The notes: generated from the letters alone by a model not told the origin. A stretch of 19,922 nucleotides of DNA from Beijerinckiaceae bacterium (GCA_022702195.1 JAKONB010000192.1:1-19922), one strand, 5' to 3'; shown: positions 6,648 through 13,902, counted from the stretch's first letter. Numbers and translations: made by a program.

Positions 6648-8294
6648 TTGCGCAGCCTGCGCTTCGTGCTGGGCGACCAGCTCCACCGTGGCCTTTCTGC
6701 GTTGGCTGATCTCGATGCCGACCACGACGTGGTCCTCCTCGTCGAGGTTCGGGCGGAGGCGACCTACGTTCGGCACCACAAGCAGAAGATCGCCTTCCTG
6801 TTCTCGGCGATGCGTCACTTCGCGGCCGAGCTGGAGGCCGAGGGTCTCACCGTAGACTATGTCCGTCTCGATGAGCCCGGCAACACCGGCGCCTTCACCG
6901 GCGAGCTGAAGCGGGCGGTGGCGCGGCACGATCCCGACCGGATCGTGGTCACCGAGCCGGGCGAGTGGCGGGTTTGGGAGATGATGCGGGGCTGGGACGC
7001 GGATATCCCGGTGCCGGTGGAGGTCCGCCACGACGACCGCTTCCTCTGCCCGCGCCGGGACTTCGCCGCATGGGCCGGAGACCATCGTCCCTTACGGATG
7101 GAGACGTTCTATCGTGGCATGCGCCGGCGCACCGGCATCCTGATGCGAGACGGCGAGCCCATCGGAGGACGCTGGAATTTCGACCGTGACAACCGCAAGC
7201 CGCTGCCCCGGGGCTACCAAGCACCCGAGCGACGCGGTTTCGTACCCGATGCGATCACCCGCGAGGTCGTCGCCCTGGTGGAGCGAGACTTCCCCGGGCA
7301 TTTCGGAACCCTCGCGGGATTTGCCTGGCCGGTGACGCGGGTGCAGGCCCTCGATGCGCTCGCGCATTTCATCGCGGATTGCCTGCCCGCCTTCGGCGAT
7401 TACCAGGATGCGATGAAGACCGGCGCGCCGTTCCTCCATCACGCGCTCATCGCGCCGGCCCTCAATGCCGGCCTCCTCACCGCCGGGGAAGTGTGCCGGG
7501 CTGCCGAGGAGGCTTTTCACGCGGGCAGCGCGCCGCTCCATTGCGTGGAGGGCTTCATCCGGCAGATCCTCGGCTGGCGCGAATATGTCCGCGGGCTCTA
7601 CTGGGCGCGGATGCCGGCCTATGCGGCCACCAACGTCCTCGACGCGCGGCGCGATTTGCCATGGTTCTACTGGTCCGGCGAGACCCAGATGAACTGCCTC
7701 GCGCAATGCGTGGGTGAGACGCGGGACAACGCCTATGCCCACCACATCCAGCGGCTGATGGTGACGGGAAACTTCGCCCTCCTGGCCGGGCTCGACCCGG
7801 CCCAGGTGGAGGCGTGGTATCTCGCCGTCTATGCCGACGCCTACGAATGGGTCGAACTGCCCAATGTCCACGGCATGGTCCTGTGGGCGGATGGCGGCAT
7901 CCTCGGCTCGAAGCCCTACGCGGCCTCCGGCGCCTATATCGACCGGATGTCGGATTATTGCGGCGCCTGCCGCTACGACGTCGCTGCCCGGACCGGCCCC
8001 ACGGCCTGCCCGTTCAACCTGCTCTACTGGCGCTTCCTCATCCGGCACGCCGAGCGCCTCGCGGACAATCCCCGCCTGGAGATGCCCTATCGGAGCCTCG
8101 CCCGCATGGACGCGGCGCGCAAAGTCACGATCGTGGACGCGGCGGAACGGTTCCTGGCCGGCCCTGAGATGGGTCCGGCTCCCGGATACAGGGAGCGGGC
8201 GGAACTCGATCTCGGCAGGCCGCCCCCGCGACAGCGCCGGGTTCCCACCGGCGAGACTCCGGAGGACGCCCTCACAACGGCGTCCAAAAACTGA
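6648..8294 (+). CDS. phrB: FeS-cluster photolyase/cryptochrome, PhrB (FeS-BCP) type
   Basis: This 548-residue flavoprotein matches the bacterial photolyase branch that carries FAD, a ribityllumazine antenna and a [4Fe-4S] cluster, typified by Agrobacterium PhrB, a (6-4) photolyase, and Rhodobacter CryB. With the TTG at 6648 as start, the four cluster cysteines fall at 350, 438, 441 and 454, the numbering I recall for PhrB. Trp342, Trp390, Tyr424, Tyr430 and His366 also match PhrB positions tied to electron transfer and catalysis. The TTG lies 4 nt after the SDR stop; an upstream in-frame ATG (6609) would overlap the SDR gene by 35 nt and add 13 non-conserved residues. A C-terminal tail of about 40 residues extends beyond PhrB. 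The last 23 nt overlap the convergent bcsS-like gene. DNA repair versus light signalling cannot be decided from sequence. Confidence 0.93.
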   Translation: MRSLRFVLGDQLHRGLSALADLDADHDVVLLVEVRAEATYVRHHKQKIAFLFSAMRHFAAELEAEGLTVDYVRLDEPGNTGAFTGELKRAVARHDPDRIVVTEPGEWRVWEMMRGWDADIPVPVEVRHDDRFLCPRRDFAAWAGDHRPLRMETFYRGMRRRTGILMRDGEPIGGRWNFDRDNRKPLPRGYQAPERRGFVPDAITREVVALVERDFPGHFGTLAGFAWPVTRVQALDALAHFIADCLPAFGDYQDAMKTGAPFLHHALIAPALNAGLLTAGEVCRAAEEAFHAGSAPLHCVEGFIRQILGWREYVRGLYWARMPAYAATNVLDARRDLPWFYWSGETQMNCLAQCVGETRDNAYAHHIQRLMVTGNFALLAGLDPAQVEAWYLAVYADAYEWVELPNVHGMVLWADGGILGSKPYAASGAYIDRMSDYCGACRYDVAARTGPTACPFNLLYWRFLIRHAERLADNPRLEMPYRSLARMDAARKVTIVDAAERFLAGPEMGPAPGYRERAELDLGRPPPRQRRVPTGETPEDALTTASKN

Positions 8295-9042
8295 GCTCCA
8301 GGTAGGGCGCGGCGCCGCTCTGCCCGGTGGCGAACTGGATCCCCGCCGAGGCACGGAAGCGAAAGCGCCCGAGGGCGAAATCGGTGGCGTGAAGCCCGAT
8401 GAGGCCCTTCCGGTAACCGGTCGCGTCAAGATAGAGAGCGGCTTCGGGACCCCAAGAGGCGCCCCAGATCCGCGCGCCCCAGGACAGGCGGCTCCACACG
8501 CTCATGCGCGCCGAGCCGAGGATCAGCGCCGCCGTCACGAGCGTCTCATCGGTGGGTCGGCCCCAGACCTCGCCCTGCAACCGGATTCCAAAGCGCGGGG
8601 GAAGCATCACGGTCGCACAGCCGCAGGAGAGGAACGTCACCGATCCTTCCGGGCCGGCATAGGCGGCGAAAACGCCCCAATCGCGAAACCATTGATACCC
8701 CGCCAGGGCCGCCGCGACGCTTGTTCGACGAATCAGGGCGCCCTCGGTGCGGACCCCGCTCCCGACGCTCGCCAGCGCGACGAATCCGGCCCGGTCGAGG
8801 TGGCCGGGGGCGAACTTCGCCCCGCTGGTGACGAAGAGCGAGGGGCTCGCCTCCAGGCTCCCGAACAGCAGCAGCGAGGCGGCGTTCGACTCAGCCGACG
8901 CGGAATGGGCCGTCGCCATCGTGACGGCCAGAAGGCTGGCATGGGTGGTCTTCCGGAACCGAACGTCGATGGGATCCGCCTCCGTCACCGCCGGACCGCT
9001 CCGTGCGAGACGGCACGATACGGAGAAGGAGCGCGATTTCAT
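8272..9042 (-). CDS. bcsS: BcsS-like cellulose biosynthesis protein
   Basis: This 256-residue protein resembles BcsS, an alphaproteobacterial family named from its link to cellulose synthesis genes and thought to be a secreted or outer-membrane beta-rich protein. Recognisable blocks are GYQWF, YAGPEG, LPPRFGIRLQGEVWGRPT, LILGSARMSVWSRLSWG, GPEAALYLDATGYRKGLIGL and HATDFALGRFRFRASAG. A signal peptide ends near ATAHSASA (residues 43-50). The ATG at 9040-9042 makes an unusually long leader, so a GTG at 8986-8988 (32-residue leader, with GGAG upstream) may be the true start. No bcsA or bcsB gene lies in the window. Function is inferred by family only. Confidence 0.75.
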   Translation of the reverse strand: MKSRSFSVSCRLARSGPAVTEADPIDVRFRKTTHASLLAVTMATAHSASAESNAASLLLFGSLEASPSLFVTSGAKFAPGHLDRAGFVALASVGSGVRTEGALIRRTSVAAALAGYQWFRDWGVFAAYAGPEGSVTFLSCGCATVMLPPRFGIRLQGEVWGRPTDETLVTAALILGSARMSVWSRLSWGARIWGASWGPEAALYLDATGYRKGLIGLHATDFALGRFRFRASAGIQFATGQSGAAPYLELSFWTPL

Positions 9043-9310
9043 CAGTAAATAACAGGATTATTGCGACTTTCCGGGTTCGTTCTCCAATATCGATAGATTA
9101 TACCTCTGATTAAATCCCGGACTACGCCGGAAAAATAAACCTTGAGTCGATATAGATCGGTGGCGTTATTTGAGGTGCGCCTTGCCGCGCGCGGGATGAT
9201 TCGGGTTTCCCGCGCGCGGGGACCGAGTGCCCGTCGCGGTGCCGCGCTTGGCGCAGCGGTCCGACTAGGCTACAGCCCGCCCTAGGACAGTCGCCAACGG
9301 CCGAGCTTTC
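9043..9310. other. AT-rich intergenic region with a GC hairpin between divergent genes
   Basis: The 268 nt between the bcsS-like and exoD genes start with about 130 nt markedly richer in A and T than the rest of the window (about 9043-9175), suiting promoters. They then switch to GC-rich DNA containing an 11-bp hairpin at 9185-9219. No coding frame is convincing. No -35/-10 pair was assigned with confidence. Confidence 0.5.
9185..9219. repeat. 11-bp perfect inverted repeat upstream of exoD
   Basis: CCGCGCGCGGG (9185-9195) pairs perfectly with CCCGCGCGCGG (9209-9219) around a 13-nt loop. There is no T-tract on either side, so it is not a standard terminator. It lies about 90 nt before the exoD start and could be a leader hairpin or a protein-binding site. 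Confidence 0.6.
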
Positions 9311-9913
9311 TTGACATCCAGCGCCCGAACATCCGAGGTCCTCACCGTGCTCGCGGCACAGGAGGGAGATCGACTGACCGTCGGCGATATCATCGCTGTG
9401 CTGAAGGATCGTGCCTTCGCGCTGCTCATCGTCATTCTCGGTCTGCCGAACTGCCTGCCGATGCCGCCGCCTATTCCGCTGGTCTGCGGGCTGCTGCTTC
9501 TCCTCGTGGCGATTCAGATCACCGCCGGCATGGCCGCGCCCTGGCTTCCGCGCGCGCTCCTGCGCCGGTCCGTGGCCCGCAAGGACGTGGAGCGGGCCGC
9601 CAACCGCGCGGTGCCGCTGCTGAAGCGCCTCGAGAACTGGTCGAAGCCGCGCATGAGCCTGTTCGAGACCGCGCTCGGGATGCGCGGTGTCGGCCTGCTG
9701 CTGCTGACCCTGTCGCTCGCCCTCATCGTCGCCGCGCCGCTGGTGGGGCAGATTCCGCTCGGGCTGGCGATCTGTCTCGTCGGTCTCGGGCTCGTCGAGC
9801 GCGACGGCCTCGTGGTCATCGTCGGCCTCGTGGTGGGCGCCATCGGCGTCCTACTGAATGCCGGCTTCGTCTACGCCATCATCTCGGGCATCATCAGCCT
9901 GTTCCACCTCTGA
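9311..9913 (+). CDS. exoD: ExoD-family membrane protein
   Basis: This 200-residue integral membrane protein belongs to the ExoD family, first described in Sinorhizobium meliloti mutants affected in exopolysaccharide and in alkaline tolerance; its biochemical role is unknown. Family motifs include RLTVGDIIAVLKDRAFALLIVILGL near residues 21-45, LPNCLPMPPPIPLV, and the amphipathic PWLPRALLRRSV. Hydrophobic segments lie at roughly 35-50, 53-72, 128-150 and 152-198. The TTG at 9311 is the first start; a GTG at 9347 preceded by GAGG at 8 nt is an alternative that shortens the N-terminus by 12 residues. It converges on znuB with a 24-nt gap. Confidence 0.85.
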   Translation: MTSSARTSEVLTVLAAQEGDRLTVGDIIAVLKDRAFALLIVILGLPNCLPMPPPIPLVCGLLLLLVAIQITAGMAAPWLPRALLRRSVARKDVERAANRAVPLLKRLENWSKPRMSLFETALGMRGVGLLLLTLSLALIVAAPLVGQIPLGLAICLVGLGLVERDGLVVIVGLVVGAIGVLLNAGFVYAIISGIISLFHL

Positions 9914-9937
9914 GGAACCGGCAGGTCCCGCCCGCCG

Positions 9938-10804
9938 TCACGCTTCGAGGTGGCGCGGTCGGAACAACCGCCGGACGAGGCCACCTTTCGGCCCGACCAG
10001 GATCGAGGCGAGGTAAAGTGCGCCGGCCGCCAGGACGATGGCCGGCCCGGTGGGCAGGTCCGCCCGATACGACACGCTGAGCCCGATCACGCTCGACAGC
10101 ATCGCGATCAGCATCGCCGCCGGGATCATGCCGGAGAGATCGGTCGCCCAGAACCGCGCGGCGATGGCCGGCAGCAGCATCAGGCCCACCGCCAGCAGCG
10201 TGCCGAGGGCCTGGAAGCCGCCGACGAGATTCATCACCACGAGTCCCAGGAACGCGTAATGCACCGGGCCGCCGGCCCGGCTCACCGTGCGCAGGAACAG
10301 CGGATCGACGCATTCCATCACCAGCGGCCGGTAGAGGGCCGCGAGCCCCACCAGCGTGACCGTGGCGATGCCCCCGAGCAGCCACAGGGCCGGATCGTCG
10401 AGGGCCAGCACCGTGCCGAACAGGATGTGCAGCAGGTCGATCTGCGAGCCGCGCAGCGAGACCAGCAGCACGCCGCCGGCCAGCGAGATCAGGTAGAACG
10501 CGGCCAGGCTCGCATCCTCCTTGATCGCGGTGGAGCGGGTGACGAAGCCGGCGAGCAGAGCCACGGCGAGGCCCGCCACGAGGCCGCCGATGGTCATCGC
10601 CGGCAGGGACAGCCCCGCCACCAGGAAGCCCACGGCCGCGCCGGGCAGGATCGCGTGGCTCATCGCGTCGCTCATCAGGCTCATGCGCCGCAGCATGAGG
10701 AAGACGCCCACCGGAGGCGCCGATACCGACAGAGCGAGGCAGCCGACCAGGGCGCGGCGCATGAAGCCGAACTCGACGAACGGGCCGAACAGGAAGTCGA
10801 TCAA
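9938..10804 (-). CDS. znuB: zinc ABC transporter permease
   Basis: This 288-residue protein is an ABC-3 family permease for divalent metal import, with about eight to nine membrane helices. Family landmarks are FMRRALVGCLALSVSAPPVGVF near the N-terminus, RRMSLMSDAMSHAILPGAAVGF (39-60), and LGTLLAVGLMLLPAIAARF toward the C-terminus. Zinc rather than manganese or iron is inferred from the adjacent His-rich ATPase and the divergent Zur-type regulator. The start is a TTG at 10802-10804 that overlaps the znuC stop (TTGA), showing translational coupling; an ATG at codon 15 would cut into the first conserved segment. No gene for the periplasmic binding partner ZnuA is present. Confidence 0.9.
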   Translation of the reverse strand: MIDFLFGPFVEFGFMRRALVGCLALSVSAPPVGVFLMLRRMSLMSDAMSHAILPGAAVGFLVAGLSLPAMTIGGLVAGLAVALLAGFVTRSTAIKEDASLAAFYLISLAGGVLLVSLRGSQIDLLHILFGTVLALDDPALWLLGGIATVTLVGLAALYRPLVMECVDPLFLRTVSRAGGPVHYAFLGLVVMNLVGGFQALGTLLAVGLMLLPAIAARFWATDLSGMIPAAMLIAMLSSVIGLSVSYRADLPTGPAIVLAAGALYLASILVGPKGGLVRRLFRPRHLEA

Positions 10805-11658
10805 GCGGCGTGCCCGTGGTCGTGAGGATGGTCGTGGGAAGGGGGCCGGCCCGCATTCCCGTCATCGGCATGGGCGTGCGTAGGGGCCGGGGCATGGGAG
10901 TGACCGTGACCGTCCGCCGCCGGACCGGCGCGTCCGCAGATCGCCGCGTCCTCGTCCCAGGCCTCCGACAGGCTCTGCGCCCGGGCGAGGTTGCGCGGGG
11001 TGAGCACCCGGTCGGTCGGCCCCCAGGCCACCGGCTCGCGGGCGAGCAGCAGCGTGTGCGGGAAATGGCTCCGCACCTGGGACAGATCGTGCAGGGCGGC
11101 CACGATGGTGCGGCCTTCGGCATGCCACGCACGGATGAGGCCGATGAGGTCCGCGGTGGTGCGCCCGTCGATGCCGGTGAAGGGCTCGTCGAGGAGGAGC
11201 ACCCGTGCCTCCTGCACGATGAGCCGCGCGAAGAGGGCGCGCTGGAACTGACCGCCGGACAGGGTACCGATCAACCGGTCCGCGAACCCGTCGAGACCCA
11301 CCGCCGTGAGCGCCGCCAACAGAGCGTCACGATGCGGCCGGGCGCTGCGCCAGGGGCCGAGCCGGCGCCACAGGCCCATGGCGACGAGGTCGAGGACGCG
11401 GATGGGGAAGCTGCGGTCGATCTCGGCGGCCTGGGGCAGGTAGGCGATGGCGTCCTTGCGCGGGCGTTCGATCCCGCCTTCGAGGCACGGTATCTCGCCG
11501 ACGATCCCCTTCAGGAGGGTCGATTTGCCGGCCCCATTGGGACCCACCAGGGCGAGCAGCGCGCCTTCGGGGATGGTGCCGTGAAGATGGTGGACGGCCG
11601 GGTGGCGGTCATAGCCGAGGGTCAGTCCGCGCAGGAGGATCGCGGCATCGGTGCTCAT
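10801..11658 (-). CDS. znuC: zinc ABC transporter ATP-binding protein with His-rich tail
   Basis: This 285-residue cytoplasmic ATPase drives the adjacent permease. Walker A is GPNGAGKST (39-47), the ABC signature LSGGQFQ (133-139), Walker B VLLLDEP (153-159), and the H-loop histidine is His190. After about residue 240 comes a tail with ten histidines between 251 and 283 in HxH and HDH patterns, likely to bind zinc on the cytoplasmic side; this is an addition to the ATPase core. The ATG at 11656-11658 is preferred because it overlaps the stop of the upstream small gene (ATGA); an in-frame GTG at 11668 is possible. The putative Zur operator lies 170 nt upstream, before the first gene of the operon. 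Confidence 0.92.
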   Translation of the reverse strand: MSTDAAILLRGLTLGYDRHPAVHHLHGTIPEGALLALVGPNGAGKSTLLKGIVGEIPCLEGGIERPRKDAIAYLPQAAEIDRSFPIRVLDLVAMGLWRRLGPWRSARPHRDALLAALTAVGLDGFADRLIGTLSGGQFQRALFARLIVQEARVLLLDEPFTGIDGRTTADLIGLIRAWHAEGRTIVAALHDLSQVRSHFPHTLLLAREPVAWGPTDRVLTPRNLARAQSLSEAWDEDAAICGRAGPAADGHGHSHAPAPTHAHADDGNAGRPPSHDHPHDHGHAA

Positions 11659-11783
11659 CGGGCGGCCCACAGAATGGCGCCCCAGAGCAGGACCGCCAGG
11701 ATCAGCGCGACCGCGAAGCGCGAGGCGGCACTCGCCTGAAACAACGAGCGGCGGGGGATGGATGTCCGAGGGGTTCGGGTCAC
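11655..11783 (-). CDS. small single-helix membrane protein, first gene of the znu operon
   Basis: This open frame of 42 residues begins at a GTG (11781-11783) and ends in a TGA that overlaps the znuC ATG (ATGA). The N-terminal half is basic (TRTPRTSIPRRS). Residues of about 22-41 form one clean hydrophobic helix, FAVALILAVLLWGAILWA, then end in Arg, so the N-terminus is probably cytoplasmic. The coupling to znuC, the clear helix and the lack of any other use for this stretch support a real gene, but I recognise no family and the ribosome-binding site is weak. It lies 45 nt downstream of the putative Zur operator, so it would be made under zinc starvation and could be an accessory of the ZnuBC complex. 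The role is inference. Confidence 0.55.
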   Translation of the reverse strand: MTRTPRTSIPRRSLFQASAASRFAVALILAVLLWGAILWAAR

Positions 11784-11827
11784 GGATGGATCATTTGCCC
11801 GAACGGAAGCGTCGGCCTATGGTCAGG

Positions 11828-11844
11828 GTGATACACTGTAACAC
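11828..11844. promoter_or_regulatory. putative Zur operator between znu operon and zur
   Basis: The 17-bp element GTGATACACTGTAACAC is an interrupted palindrome, GTGnTACA-n-TGTAnCAC, with all 14 fixed positions symmetric about 11836. It lies midway between the divergent small-gene/znuCB operon and the Fur-family gene, 38 nt before the latter's start. Position, size and symmetry fit a Fur-superfamily box. On the minus strand a TTGAAC hexamer (11852-11857) followed after 16 nt by TGTATC overlaps it, which would let Zur block transcription. The half-site was not compared with a Zur motif collection. Confidence 0.65.
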
Positions 11845-11882
11845 TCCGGCAGTTCAATCGCCGGGGTTCGCGAGGCTCCACC

Positions 11883-12380
11883 ATGCACGACCATGCGGAG
11901 ACGCATGATGCGGCCGGCTGTTGCGGCGGCGATGCCGAGGGCGCCATCGCCCGGGCCGAGCGCATCTGTCGGGAACGCGACCTGCAATTCACCCGGCTGC
12001 GGCGGGACGTGCTGGCGGCGGTGGCCGCACAGACTCGTCCGCTCGGCGCCTACGACATCGCCGAACGGCTGAGCGAGCCGGGCCGCCGGGTCGCGGCCGT
12101 CTCGGTCTATCGGGCGCTGGACTTCCTCACCGAGCAGGGCTTCGTCCACCGCATCGCCAGCCGCAACGCCTTCGTCTCCTGCGGCCATGCCCATAGCGAC
12201 GGGGCCGGCCTGGTCTTCCTGATCTGCCGCAGCTGCGGCACCATCGACGAGACCACTTCGCCCGAGGTGGAGCATCAGCTCGGGCGGACCCTGGCCAAGG
12301 CCGGGTTCAAGCCGGTGAGCCGCATCCTCGAGGTCGAGGGGGAATGCGAGGCCTGCCTCGGGCGCCCGACCGAGGCGTGA
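11883..12380 (+). CDS. zur: Fur-family zinc uptake regulator Zur
   Basis: This 165-residue protein is a Fur-family repressor, assigned to the Zur branch because it diverges from a zinc transporter. The winged helix spans roughly 25-90, with the recognition helix around VSVYRALDFL (73-82). Likely metal ligands are His/Cys in SCGHAH (99-104), the CxxC pair Cys115/Cys118 and the pair Cys155/Cys158, the latter two forming the usual structural zinc site. The N-terminus adds a His/Cys-rich segment (MHDHAETHDAAGCCGG). The ATG at 11883 has GAGG 7 nt upstream. The operator at 11828-11844 suggests autoregulation. It converges on the next gene with a 19-nt gap. Confidence 0.9.
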   Translation: MHDHAETHDAAGCCGGDAEGAIARAERICRERDLQFTRLRRDVLAAVAAQTRPLGAYDIAERLSEPGRRVAAVSVYRALDFLTEQGFVHRIASRNAFVSCGHAHSDGAGLVFLICRSCGTIDETTSPEVEHQLGRTLAKAGFKPVSRILEVEGECEACLGRPTEA

Positions 12381-12399
12381 TCGGGGCGCCCCGGCCGGC

Positions 12400-13902
12400 T
12401 CAGAACGCGTTCTTGTAGGCGCGGGGCGAGAACACCGTCATGAACATGATCCGGAGGTCGAGCCAGACCGACCACCGGTCGATGTAATGCAGGTCGTGCT
12501 GGACCCTGCGTTCCATGTCGAGGTCGGTGAGCGTCTCGCCGCGCAGGCCGTTCACCTGGGCCCATCCGGTGATGCCCGGCATGACGTTGTGGCGGCGGGC
12601 ATAGAGCGCGATGCGGTTCTCGAAGCTGCGATCATGGGCCAGGGCGTGGGGCCGGGGGCCGACCAGCGACATCTCGCCCCGCAGCACGTTGATGAGCTGG
12701 GGCAGCTCGTCGATGTTGGACCGGCGCAGGATCGCCCCGATGGGCGTGATGCGGTTGTCGTTGCGCGAGGCTTGGCGGAACACCGCATTCCCCTCGGTCT
12801 TCATGCTGCGGAATTTGTACACGCCGAAGGGCTGCTGGTTGAAGCCGTAGCGCTTCTGCCGGAAGAACACCGGCCCCGGGCTGTCGAGCTTGATCAGGAC
12901 CGCCACCGCGAGAAAGAGCGGCGCCAGCATGACGAGGGCGAACGCAGCCAGCGTCAGGTCGAGGGCGCGCTTGAGCAGCAATTCGCCGTTGCTCAGGGGC
13001 CGGCGGCCGATATTGATGCCCGAGAGTCGCCCGACCCGGGCCACGGTCAGGTCGGGGAACCGGTCCATCACCGAGCCGGGGCGCAGGTGCAGGGCCGCCG
13101 GGACACGGAGGAAAGCGTTGACGCAGCGCTCCACATCCGCGCTGGCCGACCAGGGGACCAGGACGAACACATCGTCCGGCCGCAGGAACCGAACCACCGA
13201 GACGGCGAGGTCGAGATCCTCCGCCAGCCGGTTGCTGCGCGCCGCCTCGTCCTCACGGGGATCGATGCGGCGCAGGTAGCTCGTGCCGACCACCCGCAGG
13301 CCCAGGGCCTCGGCGTCGTTGTTCGCATAGAACCGGACAATGTCCTCCTCGTAGCCGACGAGGTGGATGCGGTTGATCGAGGCCGAGTTCTGCGTCATCG
13401 CCCGGCGCACCAGGCCGACCATGGCGAAGCGCACCGCCAGCATGGCGGGCAATCCCACCAGGAAGAAGCCGAACACCGCGATGCGCGAGACGTCGTTGGT
13501 GGTCTTCGTGAGGAAACCGAGCACGAGGACGACGATCCAGGCCATCAGCCACCGGCTGGCCGTGCGCCGGAGGTGCGGCTCCAGGGAAAGCTGCGTCTCG
13601 ATGCTGTAGCCGTCGCGCATGATGTTGCTGAGCACGACGAAGGCCGCAATGAAGCCCGCGACCGCCAAGCTGCCGCTGGATCCCCCCACCAACGCACCTG
13701 GCACGGCCCAGTCGTAGATCTGCTCCACGAGGGCCGCCGTGCCGAGAATGGTCAGCAGGTCGGCCACCGCCACCGCCGTGGAGATGCCGAGGCGGAACGC
13801 CGCCCGCCGCCTGCGTGGCAGCAGGGCTGCCCACACATCCCGCCGGCCGGCCGCGTGGGTCGGTAGGCCTTGATAGAGCTCAGTGATCGGATCGTGAAAC
13901 AT
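12400..13902 (-). CDS. undecaprenyl-phosphate sugar phosphotransferase (exopolysaccharide initiation)
   Basis: This 500-residue membrane enzyme transfers a sugar-1-phosphate, commonly glucose or galactose, from UDP-sugar to undecaprenyl phosphate, the first step of exopolysaccharide repeat-unit assembly. It has the WcaJ/PssY layout: helices near 36-60, 76-98, 116-133 and 143-165, a soluble Rossmann-like domain (about 178-290), a re-entrant helix (about 314-338), then the catalytic bacterial sugar-transferase domain with KLDSPGPVFFRQKRYG (338-353), YKFRSM (362-367), NIDELPQL (396-403), LVGPRPH (413-419) and GITGWAQVNGLRGET (443-457). The ATG at 13900-13902 is chosen; an open frame runs 88 codons further upstream without family similarity. 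The sugar cannot be read from the sequence. No other polysaccharide assembly genes are adjacent. Confidence 0.92.
   Translation of the reverse strand: MFHDPITELYQGLPTHAAGRRDVWAALLPRRRRAAFRLGISTAVAVADLLTILGTAALVEQIYDWAVPGALVGGSSGSLAVAGFIAAFVVLSNIMRDGYSIETQLSLEPHLRRTASRWLMAWIVVLVLGFLTKTTNDVSRIAVFGFFLVGLPAMLAVRFAMVGLVRRAMTQNSASINRIHLVGYEEDIVRFYANNDAEALGLRVVGTSYLRRIDPREDEAARSNRLAEDLDLAVSVVRFLRPDDVFVLVPWSASADVERCVNAFLRVPAALHLRPGSVMDRFPDLTVARVGRLSGINIGRRPLSNGELLLKRALDLTLAAFALVMLAPLFLAVAVLIKLDSPGPVFFRQKRYGFNQQPFGVYKFRSMKTEGNAVFRQASRNDNRITPIGAILRRSNIDELPQLINVLRGEMSLVGPRPHALAHDRSFENRIALYARRHNVMPGITGWAQVNGLRGETLTDLDMERRVQHDLHYIDRWSVWLDLRIMFMTVFSPRAYKNAF

Noticed and set aside
9196..9310. intrinsic terminator or riboswitch at the exoD hairpin
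   Set aside because: There is no T-tract after the stem and no recognisable riboswitch core; kept only as an inverted repeat.
12487..13866. 459-codon plus-strand frame opposite the sugar phosphotransferase
   Set aside because: His/Arg/Glu-rich antisense shadow of a gene with complete sugar-transferase motifs.
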